Origin: JANYCO01 sp035535995
GTDB taxonomy: Bacteria > Bacteroidota > Bacteroidia > Cytophagales > Cytophagaceae
Direction of reading: 5' to 3'
DNA: 50,045 nucleotides
Assembly (NCBI GenBank): GCA_035535995.1
Contig: DATLOZ010000026.1
Location: forward strand, 1-50,045
Below are positions 8,598 to 17,117 of this stretch, piece after piece. A program made the position numbers and the translations under genes. A model generated the notes under the pieces. The model worked only from the letters and a program-made list of their open reading frames with translations, made no database searches and was not told where the DNA came from. The stretch's first letter is position 1; every line of letters starts with the position of its first letter.

Positions 8598-9545
8598 ATG
8601 CTATCAAGAATTGCCAACAGTTTATTTTGGATGGGACGTTACCTGGAAAGAGCCGATCAATCGGCCAGGTATATCAAAGTACACTATTACTCTGCACTCG
8701 ATGCCCCGTTGGCCAGTAAACAGGATTTTATTTTCGAATCCATTCTCACGATGTTGGGATTGGACGAAGAGTATAAGAAGACCAGTAAAAATTACCAGGC
8801 AGAAAAGATCAATAACCTCATTGCGCTTGATGAAAGCAATTATGTATCCATCAAAAGCAGCGTGATCTATGCACGTGAAAACGCACGTGGAGCAAGGGAT
8901 TCCATCTCTTCCGAATTGTGGGGAGCGATCAATAAGTTCTATCACTTCGTCAATGGCTTTACCGAAAAGGACATGGAAAAAGAAGGGATCTATTATTTTA
9001 CCGATAAGGTAATGGAAAACTGTTCCATTGTGGCCGGCTACATCGACAACACATTACTCCACGACGAAACCTGGTCGCTCATCCGCCTGGGCATTCACCT
9101 GGAGCGTGCGAGCCAGACCACAAGGGTCATGTATTCCAAAGTGAAGGATATTCAAAAGATCGAAAAACAAAAGCTTGGAAAATCAATCGAAAGTTATCAT
9201 TGCGTAACAATGCTTAAAAGCGTGGAAGCCTTTGACATGAGTAGGATCTACTACCGCGCTGTACCTAATATCCATGATGCTTTGGAATTTTTGACCTTAA
9301 ATAAAGATTTTCCAAAATCAATTTCTTACAACTTGAATCATATCAATACAAACGTCAACAAAATCTCAACGCTGAAAAATGCAGAGTCGGGCACGCTTGA
9401 ATTTGAGATTGGCAAAATGAACGCCGCGTTCAATTTCATGACAATGGAAGAAATTGAAGCGGACACCCTTGGATTCCTGGAGAATACGCTCACCCAGCTC
9501 TACGAGATGGGAAAGGAAATAGAGCGGAAATATATGAGCTATTAA
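8598..9545 (+). CDS. Alpha-E domain protein (DUF403)
   Basis: 315 aa, almost wholly helical. It opens with the family signature MLSRIANSLFWMGRYLERADQ and later has LIRLGIHLERASQTTRVM. Alpha-E proteins always accompany the permuted ATP-grasp enzymes, either as a neighbour (here) or as a C-terminal fusion (locus B, 22316-24871). Their biochemical role is not established; a partner or substrate-handling role with the ligase is inferred from this invariant linkage. It sits 32 nt after the ATP-grasp gene and 80 nt before the transglutaminase. In the second gap a small hairpin (GTTGAG...CTCAAC, about 9562-9598) could affect expression of the next gene. Confidence 0.9.
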   Translation: MLSRIANSLFWMGRYLERADQSARYIKVHYYSALDAPLASKQDFIFESILTMLGLDEEYKKTSKNYQAEKINNLIALDESNYVSIKSSVIYARENARGARDSISSELWGAINKFYHFVNGFTEKDMEKEGIYYFTDKVMENCSIVAGYIDNTLLHDETWSLIRLGIHLERASQTTRVMYSKVKDIQKIEKQKLGKSIESYHCVTMLKSVEAFDMSRIYYRAVPNIHDALEFLTLNKDFPKSISYNLNHINTNVNKISTLKNAESGTLEFEIGKMNAAFNFMTMEEIEADTLGFLENTLTQLYEMGKEIERKYMSY

Positions 9546-9625
9546 TCAGAATTGAGTGTAAGGGTTGAGTGTGAAAATAAATAATTATTTCGCTCAACTA
9601 AAAACTCAAACAAAACTTAAACATT

Positions 9626-10474
9626 ATGGAAGAATACATCATTGAATACAACTCCTCCAACGTCTACACAGAACCTGTGATGGAAGGGATCTTTGAGTTT
9701 AACGTAAGTCCTTGCCACGATCTCACGCAGATCACGGTGGATACTTCTATCCGAAGTTCGCTTTCGGAAAGCGTATTCAATTATAAGAACATGTTTGGTT
9801 TCGAGATCAATCGTGTGAAAGCGAATAATAATTTTAATGAATTTAAATTCAATTATACGGCATTAGTACAGAAGAAAACGACAAAACTTCCCAGTCAGTC
9901 GGCATTAAGTCTGAAAGAAGAGCTTGACAAATTATATGCTGCTGCTTTTTATATCGATCATCATTTGTTCCTGCGCAAATCGCCACTTGCTTGCCTGGAG
10001 GCTGAGAATTCCAAACAGATCCTTCCTTACGATCAAAAAATTTCTTTGTTTGAATACCTTACAAAATTAAATGCTTACGTACATAAACTTTTGACGTATC
10101 AAAAAAATGTCACCTCCGTCACTACTAAGGCCGACGATGCACTGAAGCTCAAGAAAGGCGTGTGCCAGGACTATGCTCATATTTTTATTGCGATGGCAAG
10201 AGCCAATAAAATTCCTACGCGTTACGTTTCCGGTTATCTCAATCAAGGTAAAAAATTTCTCGGCGCTTCTTTCATGCACGCATGGGTAGAATCATACATC
10301 CCCGAATTAGGCTGGATAGGCTTCGATCCTACCAACAACCTGATGGCCGATGAAAATTTCATCAAAGTGTCCCACGGCGCAGATTATGCCGATTGTACGC
10401 CGATCAAAGGAGTGCTGAGGAGCAATGGCGGAGAGAATAAATCTTCCTACCAGGTGAAGGTGGCAGCGCAGTAA
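9626..10474 (+). CDS. Transglutaminase-like cysteine protease, locus A
   Basis: 282 aa. The N-terminal third is the beta-rich region found in bacterial transglutaminase-like proteins. The catalytic core has Cys180 in KKGVCQDYAH, His218 in FMHAWVE, and Asp234 in IGFDPTNN, an intact triad. Bacterial members of this fold are usually cysteine peptidases or amide-bond-exchanging enzymes rather than true cross-linkers. As third gene of the ATP-grasp/alpha-E cluster it probably releases, trims or transfers the product of the ligase. There is no signal peptide, so it is cytosolic. It is closely related in layout to the locus B enzyme at 24880-25758 (YVSGY, HAW, FDPTNN and a shared C-terminal APIKG/TPIKG motif). 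Confidence 0.9.
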   Translation: MEEYIIEYNSSNVYTEPVMEGIFEFNVSPCHDLTQITVDTSIRSSLSESVFNYKNMFGFEINRVKANNNFNEFKFNYTALVQKKTTKLPSQSALSLKEELDKLYAAAFYIDHHLFLRKSPLACLEAENSKQILPYDQKISLFEYLTKLNAYVHKLLTYQKNVTSVTTKADDALKLKKGVCQDYAHIFIAMARANKIPTRYVSGYLNQGKKFLGASFMHAWVESYIPELGWIGFDPTNNLMADENFIKVSHGADYADCTPIKGVLRSNGGENKSSYQVKVAAQ

Positions 10475-10483
10475 AAAACAATC

Positions 10484-10625
10484 CGTCATTACGAGGAATA
10501 GCGACGTAGGCGATATGACGAAGTAATCTGTATCTACGCAGTACTTGTCAATAGGAAACTAGTCATCATAATTAACGGGCTCAGGCTTCGTAGCCAACAG
10601 ATTGCTTCGCAGGCTCGCAATGACG
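10484..10625. repeat. CGTCATTGCGAGGA-type inverted-repeat element, copy B
   Basis: It begins CGTCATTACGAGGAA and ends GGCTCGCAATGACG, with inner GACGAAGTAATCTG and CAGATTGCTTCG arms. It occupies most of the spacer between the transglutaminase and the Anbu peptidase gene. It may therefore separate or modulate expression of the peptidase relative to the ATP-grasp operon. Confidence 0.75.
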
Positions 10626-10693
10626 ACAGATTTTATTTGCCTTTCCCCGTTTTTTTTAGGAAGTTTGAATCCGCAATTCAACATTTACTTTCC

Positions 10694-11422
10694 ATGACCT
10701 ATTGTTTAGGAATAAAATTAAAATCCGGGTTGGTAGCCATCGCCGATACAAGGATTTCTTCCGGAACTGAAACTACTACCGCGAAAAAAATTTCCCTTCA
10801 CACCGACGAAGGACAATCGCTTTTCCTCATGACCAGCGGACTTCGCTCCGTGCGCGATAAGGCGGTAACCTATTTCCAGGAAGTGCTGGAAGAAACTCCG
10901 GGACAAAATTTCAACAAACTTTACAAAGCCGTTAATGCATTCGGCCAACAGCTCCGGCGTGTAGCCGAGGAAGACCGCGTGGCGCTGGAAAAAGCAGGAT
11001 TATATTTTAATCTTTTCACCATCGTAGGCGGGCAATTAAAAGACGACGAAGAACATAAATTATATTTACTTTACCCTGAAGGCAATTGGGTAGAAGTAGG
11101 CGAGAATACTCCTTTTGTAATTATTGGAAACAGCGGTTATGGAAAACCCATTCTCAACCGTACACTTACCTACGAAACCAGCATGAGCATTGCGCTCAAA
11201 ACAGGTTTCCTTTCTTTCGACTCCACAAGGGTAAGCGCCAACGATGTAGATTTTCCGATTGATGTAGTATTATACAAGAGAGATAGTTTCAAGATGATCG
11301 AACACCGTTTCGAAAAAGACGACCTCTCTAAAGTCTCCGAATTCTGGGCTCAGGAACTGCAGGTAGCGCTGAAAAATATTCCGGAAGAGTGGATGAATGT
11401 GGTTTTGGATAAAGTGAAATAA
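10694..11422 (+). CDS. Anbu-type proteasome-like peptidase
   Basis: A 242-aa protein of the bacterial Anbu (proteasome-homologue) family. The ATG at 10694 is chosen over the longer frame because the mature N-terminus must be Thr: MTYCLGIKLKSGLVAIADTR. After Met removal the nucleophile is Thr1, Asp17 lies in ADTR, and Lys30/31 sits at about the position of the canonical Lys33. GLRSVRDKA and VIGNSGYGKPIL also match the family. Anbu proteins form ring or open helical assemblies; peptidase activity has been hard to show and no ATPase partner is established. The family habitually sits beside ATP-grasp, alpha-E and transglutaminase genes, as here. It ends in a large AT-rich palindrome shared with the convergent ku gene. 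Confidence 0.9.
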   Translation: MTYCLGIKLKSGLVAIADTRISSGTETTTAKKISLHTDEGQSLFLMTSGLRSVRDKAVTYFQEVLEETPGQNFNKLYKAVNAFGQQLRRVAEEDRVALEKAGLYFNLFTIVGGQLKDDEEHKLYLLYPEGNWVEVGENTPFVIIGNSGYGKPILNRTLTYETSMSIALKTGFLSFDSTRVSANDVDFPIDVVLYKRDSFKMIEHRFEKDDLSKVSEFWAQELQVALKNIPEEWMNVVLDKVK

Positions 11423-11424
11423 AA

Positions 11425-11468
11425 AATTATGAGTTATGAATTTAAGAAAAAATTCATAACTCATAATT
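11425..11468. terminator. AT-rich 19-bp palindrome between convergent genes
   Basis: AATTATGAGTTATGAATTT (11425-11443) pairs perfectly with AAATTCATAACTCATAATT (11450-11468), loop AAGAAA. It lies between the stops of anbu (11422) and ku (11484). It may act as a bidirectional terminator or a transcript-end stabiliser. Its sequence is related to the inverted repeats at 31704-31757 and 43003-43060. Confidence 0.6.
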
Positions 11469-11483
11469 CATAGCTCAATCTTA

Positions 11484-12260
11484 TCAGGAAGCTTTCTTAC
11501 TCTTCGTAGCCAAGCTCGCTTTCAGCATATCCATCAGATCGCCGCTTTGTTTGTGCACGATCTTCATTTTCGGAGCTACCAGTTTTTTACCTTTCGCTTT
11601 GGCATGAATGATCTGCATTAGTTTTTCTGTATAAGTATCCTTGTATTTAGAAATATCAAAAGCTTCTGTCAGTTGCTCTATAAGCTTGTGCGCCATTTCC
11701 ATCTCTTTTGTTTTGGCTTTGGATACGGCGGGCAAATTCAGATCCGAGTACGAACGGATCTCTTCTTCAAAGCGAATCCTATTAAGCACAAGTACGCTTT
11801 CATAAGGTTTTAGAATAGCCAATCCTTCTTTGTTTCGAAAAACAAAACTTGCCACCGCTACTTTTTTTGAAGTAGCAAGCGCGTCGCGCAACAGCGCGTA
11901 GGCTTTGGAGGAAGATTTGTCAGGTTCGAGGTAATAAGGTTGTTCGTAGTAAATACTATCGATCTCATCCTCGTTGGCAAAACTGATGATCTCGATCGTC
12001 TTTGTTTTTTTTGCATCGGCGGCTTCAAAATCTTCGTCTCCCAGCACCACATAGGCGCCATTGTAATTGTACCCTTTCACAATGTTGGCGTAGGGGACTT
12101 CTTTCCCTGTAGTTTCATTCACCCGTTTGAACTTAATGTTTGAATGATCCTTGCTATCGAGCATGTCAAGATCCAAACTGCTTTCCTGCGTAGCAGAAAA
12201 AAGTTTGATCGGAATATTGATGAGACCAAAACTTATGGCCCCTGTCCAAAGAGATCGCAT
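11484..12260 (-). CDS. ku: Ku protein, non-homologous end joining
   Basis: 258 aa, the usual size for bacterial Ku. It begins MRSLWTGAISFGLINIPIKLF, followed by the Ku core: FKRVNETTGKEVPYANIVKGY, IDSIYYEQPYYLEPDK, YALLRDAL, and GLAILKPYESVLVLNRIRF. The tail is basic, ending LATKSKKAS. Ku forms a homodimer ring on double-strand break ends and recruits the ligase LigD. No ligD gene is in this window, so the partner must be elsewhere on the chromosome. The gene runs convergent to anbu and is preceded by DUF1328 on the same strand, separated from it by a terminator hairpin (12296-12326). That suggests independent transcription. Confidence 0.95.
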   Translation of the reverse strand: MRSLWTGAISFGLINIPIKLFSATQESSLDLDMLDSKDHSNIKFKRVNETTGKEVPYANIVKGYNYNGAYVVLGDEDFEAADAKKTKTIEIISFANEDEIDSIYYEQPYYLEPDKSSSKAYALLRDALATSKKVAVASFVFRNKEGLAILKPYESVLVLNRIRFEEEIRSYSDLNLPAVSKAKTKEMEMAHKLIEQLTEAFDISKYKDTYTEKLMQIIHAKAKGKKLVAPKMKIVHKQSGDLMDMLKASLATKSKKAS

Positions 12261-12295
12261 AGTGTTTTTGTTTTAAATGTTTTTAAAAAACTATA

Positions 12296-12326
12296 CACCA
12301 ATAAGGTTTTAAAAACCTTATTGGTG
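12296..12326 (-). terminator. Hairpin terminator of the DUF1328 gene
   Basis: CACCAATAAGGTTT (12296-12309) pairs perfectly with AAACCTTATTGGTG (12313-12326), with a 3-nt loop. On the minus strand it follows the DUF1328 stop by 26 nt, and a TTTTTT run follows the stem. It shares the AAGGTTTTAAAACCTT core with the hairpin at 43401-43431. Confidence 0.65.
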
Positions 12327-12352
12327 TTCTTAAAAAATTTATCCGAAGGAAT

Positions 12353-12523
12353 TTATCCTTTTCGGAACAAGGTCATGCCAAAGATGAAAGTGACCAATAC
12401 CAGCACCAGGAATACGAAGAAAATTACTTTCGCTATTTCTGCAGCGCCGGCTGCAATATCAGTAAATCCAAACAGCGCCGCTACCAAAGCGATCACCAGG
12501 AATATTAAAGCCCATCTTAACAT
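12353..12523 (-). CDS. DUF1328 small membrane protein
   Basis: A 56-aa gene found by reading the minus strand. It begins MLRWALIFLVIALVAALFGF, continues with TDIAAGAAEIAKVIFFVFLV, and ends MTLFRKG. Two transmembrane helices are joined by the T-D-I-A-A-G-A-A-E-I-A-K turn that marks the DUF1328 family, so the assignment is firm despite the length. These proteins are widespread inner-membrane peptides, often stress-linked, with no defined molecular role. It lies upstream of ku on the same strand, but a terminator lies between them. Confidence 0.88.
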   Translation of the reverse strand: MLRWALIFLVIALVAALFGFTDIAAGAAEIAKVIFFVFLVLVLVTFIFGMTLFRKG

Positions 12524-12766
12524 AGTTGTATATTTTTTTGTTAAACTTATTGAGAGTAAATGTGGCGTTCTTTAGGCAGAGTTTCCTTACATGTTTATTA
12601 GAAAGGGTTATATATTTACACTGAAAAACGTTCTGCAATCGTTTTTGACCCTAAAATGTTTCAGGAGCTTTTAATCATCCCGACAGGTGGTAAAAGAAAA
12701 GAAATCTCATTAACCTTCTATTCTGCCAAAATACTGGTTAAATTTACCCGCTATAAATTTCCACTC

Positions 12767-14086
12767 ATGGACGAAAACACAATTAATAATTTACGCGAAG
12801 CATTACAATTTTCACCCGACAATATTCCGCTCCGCCTGCACTTGGCCGGCAGCCTGCTGGCGATGGAAAATCTGGAAGAAGCAGAACAGGAATACAAGCA
12901 TGTGTTGCAACAATCTTCCGAAAACGAACGCGCTAAGATCGGGCTCTCCAATGTATATTATCGTCTGGGAAATTTTTCAACCGCCATCGTGATCCTGGAA
13001 GAGATCATCGCGCTACCTTCCATTGATGCGGAAACCTATTTGCTTTACGCAAAATTATTGCTGAAAGAAAACGAGCTTGCCAAAGCCAAAGAATATTATA
13101 AAAAAACACTCTCGCTCAATCCATCGTTGACGGATGAAGCGCTCGACCAAAGTTTGCGCCAGCAAAATGCCTACACACCAGAAGAAGAATTTGTAGATGA
13201 AGTAGAGCGCAACAGTATGATGGTAGAGCGGCCGAAGATCAACTTCGACGATGTAGGCGGTATGGCGCAAGCGAAAGAAGAGATCGGGATGAAGATCATC
13301 CATCCGATGCAGCATCCGGAATTGTACAAAGCATACGGCAAAAAAATAGGCGGAGGAATTTTACTCTACGGTCCTCCGGGTTGCGGAAAAACCCACCTGG
13401 CAAGAGCTACCGCAGGACAGATCAACGCGAAATTTATTTCCGTTGGCATCAGCGATATTCTTGATATGTGGATCGGGCAGAGCGAAAAAAACCTGCACGA
13501 ACTTTTTGAGCTGGCTCGTCGCACCGCGCCATGCGTATTATTCTTCGACGAAGTTGACGCCCTTGGCGCCAGTCGCTCGGATATGAAACATTCTGCGGGA
13601 AGACAACTCATCAATCAATTTCTTTCCGAAATGGACGGCATCGATGCTTCCAACGAAGGCGTGCTCGTTCTAGCCGCTACCAATGCGCCGTGGCACCTCG
13701 ACGCTGCTTTTCGCCGACCAGGAAGATTCGATCGCATCATCTTCATCCAACCGCCCGACCAGGAAGGAAGAGAAGGTATCCTGAAAATTCTATTAAAAGA
13801 CAAACCACTCCGCGATATTGATTACACAACACTTGCTAAAAACCTGAAAGATTTTTCCGGTGCCGATATGCAAGCTATGGTAGATGTAGCCATAGAAGAA
13901 AAGCTTCGCGAATCTTTTAAGACTGGTATACCTGAACCTTTGAACACCAAAGATCTTTTACAGGCCTCCAAAAAAGTAGTACCTTCTACCAAAGAATGGT
14001 TTACCACGGCGCGCAACTATGCGCTCTACTCCAACGAGTCTGGTTTATACGATGATATTTTAAAATACCTTAACATAAAAAAATGA
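12767..14086 (+). CDS. TPR-AAA+ ATPase
   Basis: 439 aa from the ATG at 12767; the open frame extends 37 codons upstream but that part lacks any domain. Residues about 1-135 are TPR-like helical repeats (LAGSLLAMENLEEAEQEYKH, AKLLLKENELAKAKEYYKK). Residues about 155-400 are a classical single AAA+ module of the Cdc48/FtsH/proteasomal-ATPase group. Walker A is GPPGCGKT (202-209), Walker B VLFFDE (257-262), sensor 1 AATNAPW, and the arginine-finger stretch FRRPGRFDR (about 315-323). Such ATPases unfold or remodel proteins; the TPRs probably select clients or bind a partner. The stop overlaps the next gene by 4 nt (ATGA), so the two are translationally coupled. The C-terminus LNIKK lacks the HbYX motif used to dock proteasomal ATPases on a 20S core. 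Confidence 0.9.
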   Translation: MDENTINNLREALQFSPDNIPLRLHLAGSLLAMENLEEAEQEYKHVLQQSSENERAKIGLSNVYYRLGNFSTAIVILEEIIALPSIDAETYLLYAKLLLKENELAKAKEYYKKTLSLNPSLTDEALDQSLRQQNAYTPEEEFVDEVERNSMMVERPKINFDDVGGMAQAKEEIGMKIIHPMQHPELYKAYGKKIGGGILLYGPPGCGKTHLARATAGQINAKFISVGISDILDMWIGQSEKNLHELFELARRTAPCVLFFDEVDALGASRSDMKHSAGRQLINQFLSEMDGIDASNEGVLVLAATNAPWHLDAAFRRPGRFDRIIFIQPPDQEGREGILKILLKDKPLRDIDYTTLAKNLKDFSGADMQAMVDVAIEEKLRESFKTGIPEPLNTKDLLQASKKVVPSTKEWFTTARNYALYSNESGLYDDILKYLNIKK

Positions 14087-15330
14087 TCGATCAGCTACTA
14101 CAACGCGCCCATTTGCTGCTGGAGCAGAAACGTTACAAAGAAGCGGAAAAAGAACTGCAAAACGTACTCTCCACACAGCCCACCAACGAAGAGGCACATA
14201 GCCTGATGGCCATTATTAAAAATCAAACCGGCGATTACAATACAGCACTACAGCATATTCACGCTGCGATCTCCGTCAACCCGGGCGCAGCGTTTCTTCA
14301 TTATATCAAAGCCAACATCCTGCTCAACGAAGACAACATTAGCGAAGCGCGCAAATCCGTGCTGGAAGCGATCACGCTGGATCCGGCCGTGTCAGATTTT
14401 TACGGAACACTGGCCTCGATCGAAATGCAGCAAAAAAATTGGCAAAAAGCGCTCGACTATGCTAACACCGGTTTAGGCCTGGAGCCAGACAATCTACAGT
14501 GTCTTAACATACGCTCCACCGCACTGATCAAGCTAGACAAAAAAGAAGAGTCATACGATACTATTAAAGAAGCTTTGTACTACGATCCCGACAATTCCTA
14601 CACACATGCCAACCTCGGCTGGGGATTGCTTGAAAAAGGCGAACAACAAAAATCGCTGGACCATTTTAAAAAGGCATTGCAATCGGATCCCAACAACAGT
14701 TATGCAAAAGCAGGAATGGTAGAAGCTTTAAAAGCGAGATTCTGGGTATACCGCATGTTTTTAAAATACGCTTTCTGGATCTCCAATATGAAAGGCAATA
14801 TGCAATGGATCGTGATGATTGGTTTTTTCTTCGGAAGCCGCGTGCTTCGATCTTTGGCGAGCAGTTATCCTTCATTAAGTCCATACATCACACCAATTGT
14901 AATACTCTACACAATCTTTGCACTTTCCACCTGGCTGATCCGCCCGGTTTCCAATTTGTTCTTACGCCTCAATCCATACGGCCGCTATGCGCTCACACGC
15001 GAGGAAATTCAGAGTTCCAATTTTGTAGGGATTTCTTTACTCGTGGGATTTATTGCTACAATATTGTATTTCATCACCAACGCTTTCCCATGGCTGGCGC
15101 TGGCGATCTACGGTGTCACGATGATCTTCCCGCTTTCTTCAATGTATGATCCTGTAGGTAAAAAAGGAAGAATGATCGTGAAGTTCTACACCATTGGATT
15201 GGCCGTGCTTGGCGGCATGGCGGTAATGCTTGTCTTTACCGGCTCGGAATTTTATTACCTGTTTGGATTGGCTTATATGGTCGGCGTATTTATTTACCAG
15301 TGGGTGGTGAATGCGTTTGTAATTTCCTGA
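14083..15330 (+). CDS. TPR membrane protein coupled to the AAA+ ATPase
   Basis: 415 aa. The N-terminal half (about 1-220) holds about six TPR units, for example EAHSLMAIIKNQTGDYNTAL and AHANLGWGLLEKGEQQKSLDHF-type repeats. The C-terminal half has four to five transmembrane helices: about 235-255, 268-288, 313-350 and 368-412. The topology suggests a membrane anchor displaying TPRs to the cytosol, where they could recruit the TPR-AAA ATPase encoded by the overlapping upstream gene. No enzymatic motif is visible. The coupled pair is probably one complex that handles membrane-associated clients; this is inference from the ATGA overlap and shared TPR architecture. Confidence 0.85.
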   Translation: MIDQLLQRAHLLLEQKRYKEAEKELQNVLSTQPTNEEAHSLMAIIKNQTGDYNTALQHIHAAISVNPGAAFLHYIKANILLNEDNISEARKSVLEAITLDPAVSDFYGTLASIEMQQKNWQKALDYANTGLGLEPDNLQCLNIRSTALIKLDKKEESYDTIKEALYYDPDNSYTHANLGWGLLEKGEQQKSLDHFKKALQSDPNNSYAKAGMVEALKARFWVYRMFLKYAFWISNMKGNMQWIVMIGFFFGSRVLRSLASSYPSLSPYITPIVILYTIFALSTWLIRPVSNLFLRLNPYGRYALTREEIQSSNFVGISLLVGFIATILYFITNAFPWLALAIYGVTMIFPLSSMYDPVGKKGRMIVKFYTIGLAVLGGMAVMLVFTGSEFYYLFGLAYMVGVFIYQWVVNAFVIS

Positions 15331-15584
15331 GTGTAGGTTTCTATAAGATTTAATTCCTTGCGTTAAATAAACAGAAAACGCAGACGTTTTCTTAATAGCC
15401 GGCACGGACAGGATGTCCGCGCCAACAAGCTCTTTTTTACTGACGTTCATCATTGCTGGCGTCCCCGCCAGCAATGCGCTCTTTTCGAAACTAGCATTAA
15501 AAAACAAAAAAATAAGTTTTAATTGAAAAGCTTCCTTTTTTTTGTTTTGTCTGTAACGCATAGATTTTGGATTGAAAGCGTAAG
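15331..15584. other. Intergenic region with a GC-rich hairpin
   Basis: No gene was found. CATTGCTGGCG (15451-15461) and CGCCAGCAATG (15466-15476) form a perfect 11-bp stem with a TCCC loop. GGACAGGATGTCC lies about 50 nt before it. It sits between the convergent TPR gene and the hypothetical gene at 15585. It may act as a terminator, though no T-run follows, or be a dispersed repeat. Confidence 0.5.
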
Positions 15585-16136
15585 CTAATATTCATAATTC
15601 CTAAACGCTTCCAGCATCGTCTCATATTCTTCTCCCTCAAATTCCAACATCCCGATCTTCTGAAACCATTCTACATTCAACCCTACTGCTTCCGGGTTGT
15701 TTGAGATCGTCGTGTTCAGTCCAATGCGATTCCACAAGACAGTGCTTCCCCAGTTTTCAATTTCTGCCACGATCAGTGTACAAAAAAATTCGCAATCATC
15801 AGGACACATAAGGATAGGGCAAATTTTTCTTTCGCCTTCTTCCGGTAAGATCCGCTGCCACACCAATGCTTGCTCGTCCTCACGATTCATATACATGAGC
15901 GTTGGGATCAATCCTTTGAATTGGCGGCCAGGATAAAGCTCTTCCAATAGTTCGTCCAGCCATCTTCCTTCGATCTTGAAATTTAGATATTCAAAATCTT
16001 CGTTGTAATCGCTTCGATCTTTTTCAGCACGGATTGTATTCATAAGGAATAGTACGTAGTTGTAACACCTGAGTTCTCTATCTGAATTATTTCTTATGCT
16101 AGTGATCGTAGATGGATTCAGCATTTCAAATTCCAC
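15585..16136 (-). CDS. Hypothetical acidic protein
   Basis: 183 aa, or 179 aa from Met5 (16124). I do not recognise a family. It is acidic and soluble, without a signal peptide. Features include FKIEGRWLDELLEELYPGR, GLIPTLMYM, ILPEEGERKICPILMCPDDCEFFCTLIVAEI and WNRIGLNTT. The CP-x6-CEFFC cluster gives three cysteines within about ten residues, which might bind a metal, but a pattern is not clear enough to claim it. The overall look (small, acidic, W-rich, alone) resembles polymorphic-toxin immunity proteins, yet no toxin gene is adjacent. Treat as function unknown. Confidence 0.65.
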   Translation of the reverse strand: MEFEMLNPSTITSIRNNSDRELRCYNYVLFLMNTIRAEKDRSDYNEDFEYLNFKIEGRWLDELLEELYPGRQFKGLIPTLMYMNREDEQALVWQRILPEEGERKICPILMCPDDCEFFCTLIVAEIENWGSTVLWNRIGLNTTISNNPEAVGLNVEWFQKIGMLEFEGEEYETMLEAFRNYEY

Positions 16137-16268
16137 TCAGCTCTAGAATGTTGGCACAAGTATGAAGACTTAGGCCACCAGGAATTACTTGACAGAAAAA
16201 TACCAAATTTTTAGTACTGGTCTTCTTTTATTTAATATTTTGATAATTTTCTTGCGCGGAAAAAATAG

Positions 16269-16276
16269 TACCTTTG
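16269..16276 (+). promoter_or_regulatory. -7 promoter element of the beta-barrel-like gene
   Basis: TACCTTTG fits the TAnnTTTG consensus and lies 23 nt before the ATG at 16300. It supports that start over the longer upstream frame. No well-spaced TTTG -33 box was found. Confidence 0.5.
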
Positions 16277-16299
16277 TTTGCATCTTAACCAAACACGCT

Positions 16300-17049
16300 A
16301 TGAAACCGGGAAAGTATTTTCTCGTCTTATTTTTTCTATTAATACCCTTGTGTCTTTCCGCACAGTTCATGAAAGACAGCATTAAACATGGCTACTTACT
16401 TGTAAAAACAAATATCGTCAGTCTTACAGGAGTAGATAGCCGGCAAGCGTTGGAGATCTCGCTCGAAAAAAGTATTTTCCACTATTTTAGTGTCCAGGTT
16501 ACCGGTGGTTATCAACTTTATGGTGGTTATCAGGTTAATAGTTCTTCCAGCTCCGATACGGTGTTTTTAAAACCTTCCGGCTACAAAGCATCGGCAGAGT
16601 TGCGCTGGTATTTTCAGGATTTTTTCTTTCCCCGTTTTACCAGACCCGATGGCGTTTATGGAGGGTTACAATTTTTTTACAGACATTATGAATACAATCG
16701 ATCGCTCGATTTTCATCATGCGATGGATACTGTTTATTATACAGATCATTTTGGTGTGCGCAATACCTGTGCAGGGATAAATCTTACAGGAGGATTTCAA
16801 AAAAAATTCGGCCGCTTCGCCTTTGATGCATTCGGCGGCGTTGGCGTGATGCAACGCACCATCAGCAATACTAACCTTGAATATAATCCTGATAACGGTG
16901 ATAGTGCCCGCAGGACAGCGGATTTCCACCTCAACCAACTCGGAGTCAAACTTCCTAGCAACGGAGGAAGACAAGTCAACTTCAGCGTCGGGTTCCGGTT
17001 AGGATATTTTATATACCGCAAAAAAAAATCAGCGAAGGGAAGTATTTAA
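16300..17049 (+). CDS. Probable outer-membrane beta-barrel-like protein
   Basis: 249 aa from the ATG at 16300, where a clean signal peptide begins: MKPGKYFLVLFFLLIPLCLSA, cut before QFMKD. The longer frame from 16189 would bury that signal. The mature part alternates aromatic and polar residues in strand-like blocks (FSVQVTGGYQLYGGY, ASAELRWYFQDF, GGLQFFYRHYEYN, GINLTGGFQKKFGRFAFDAFGGVGV, VNFSVGFRLGYFIY). These resemble the OmpA/DUF3575-like small barrels of Bacteroidota. It probably resides in the outer membrane, function unknown. It is monocistronic. Confidence 0.72.
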   Translation: MKPGKYFLVLFFLLIPLCLSAQFMKDSIKHGYLLVKTNIVSLTGVDSRQALEISLEKSIFHYFSVQVTGGYQLYGGYQVNSSSSSDTVFLKPSGYKASAELRWYFQDFFFPRFTRPDGVYGGLQFFYRHYEYNRSLDFHHAMDTVYYTDHFGVRNTCAGINLTGGFQKKFGRFAFDAFGGVGVMQRTISNTNLEYNPDNGDSARRTADFHLNQLGVKLPSNGGRQVNFSVGFRLGYFIYRKKKSAKGSI

Positions 17050-17117
17050 TCTTCTTTGCGCCTTAGCTTGAAATCTCTAACGCAAGCGTCCGCTTGTCCT
17101 AACAAAGCTTATAGCAT

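Noticed and set aside
13200..14086. TPR-AAA ATPase as a bona fide proteasome-activating ATPase
   Set aside because: It lacks the N-terminal coiled coil and OB domains and the C-terminal HbYX motif; only a looser partnership with Anbu remains possible.
15585..16136. Hypothetical acidic protein as an immunity protein
   Set aside because: The resemblance is only in size and charge; no toxin gene is adjacent and no family motif was recognised.
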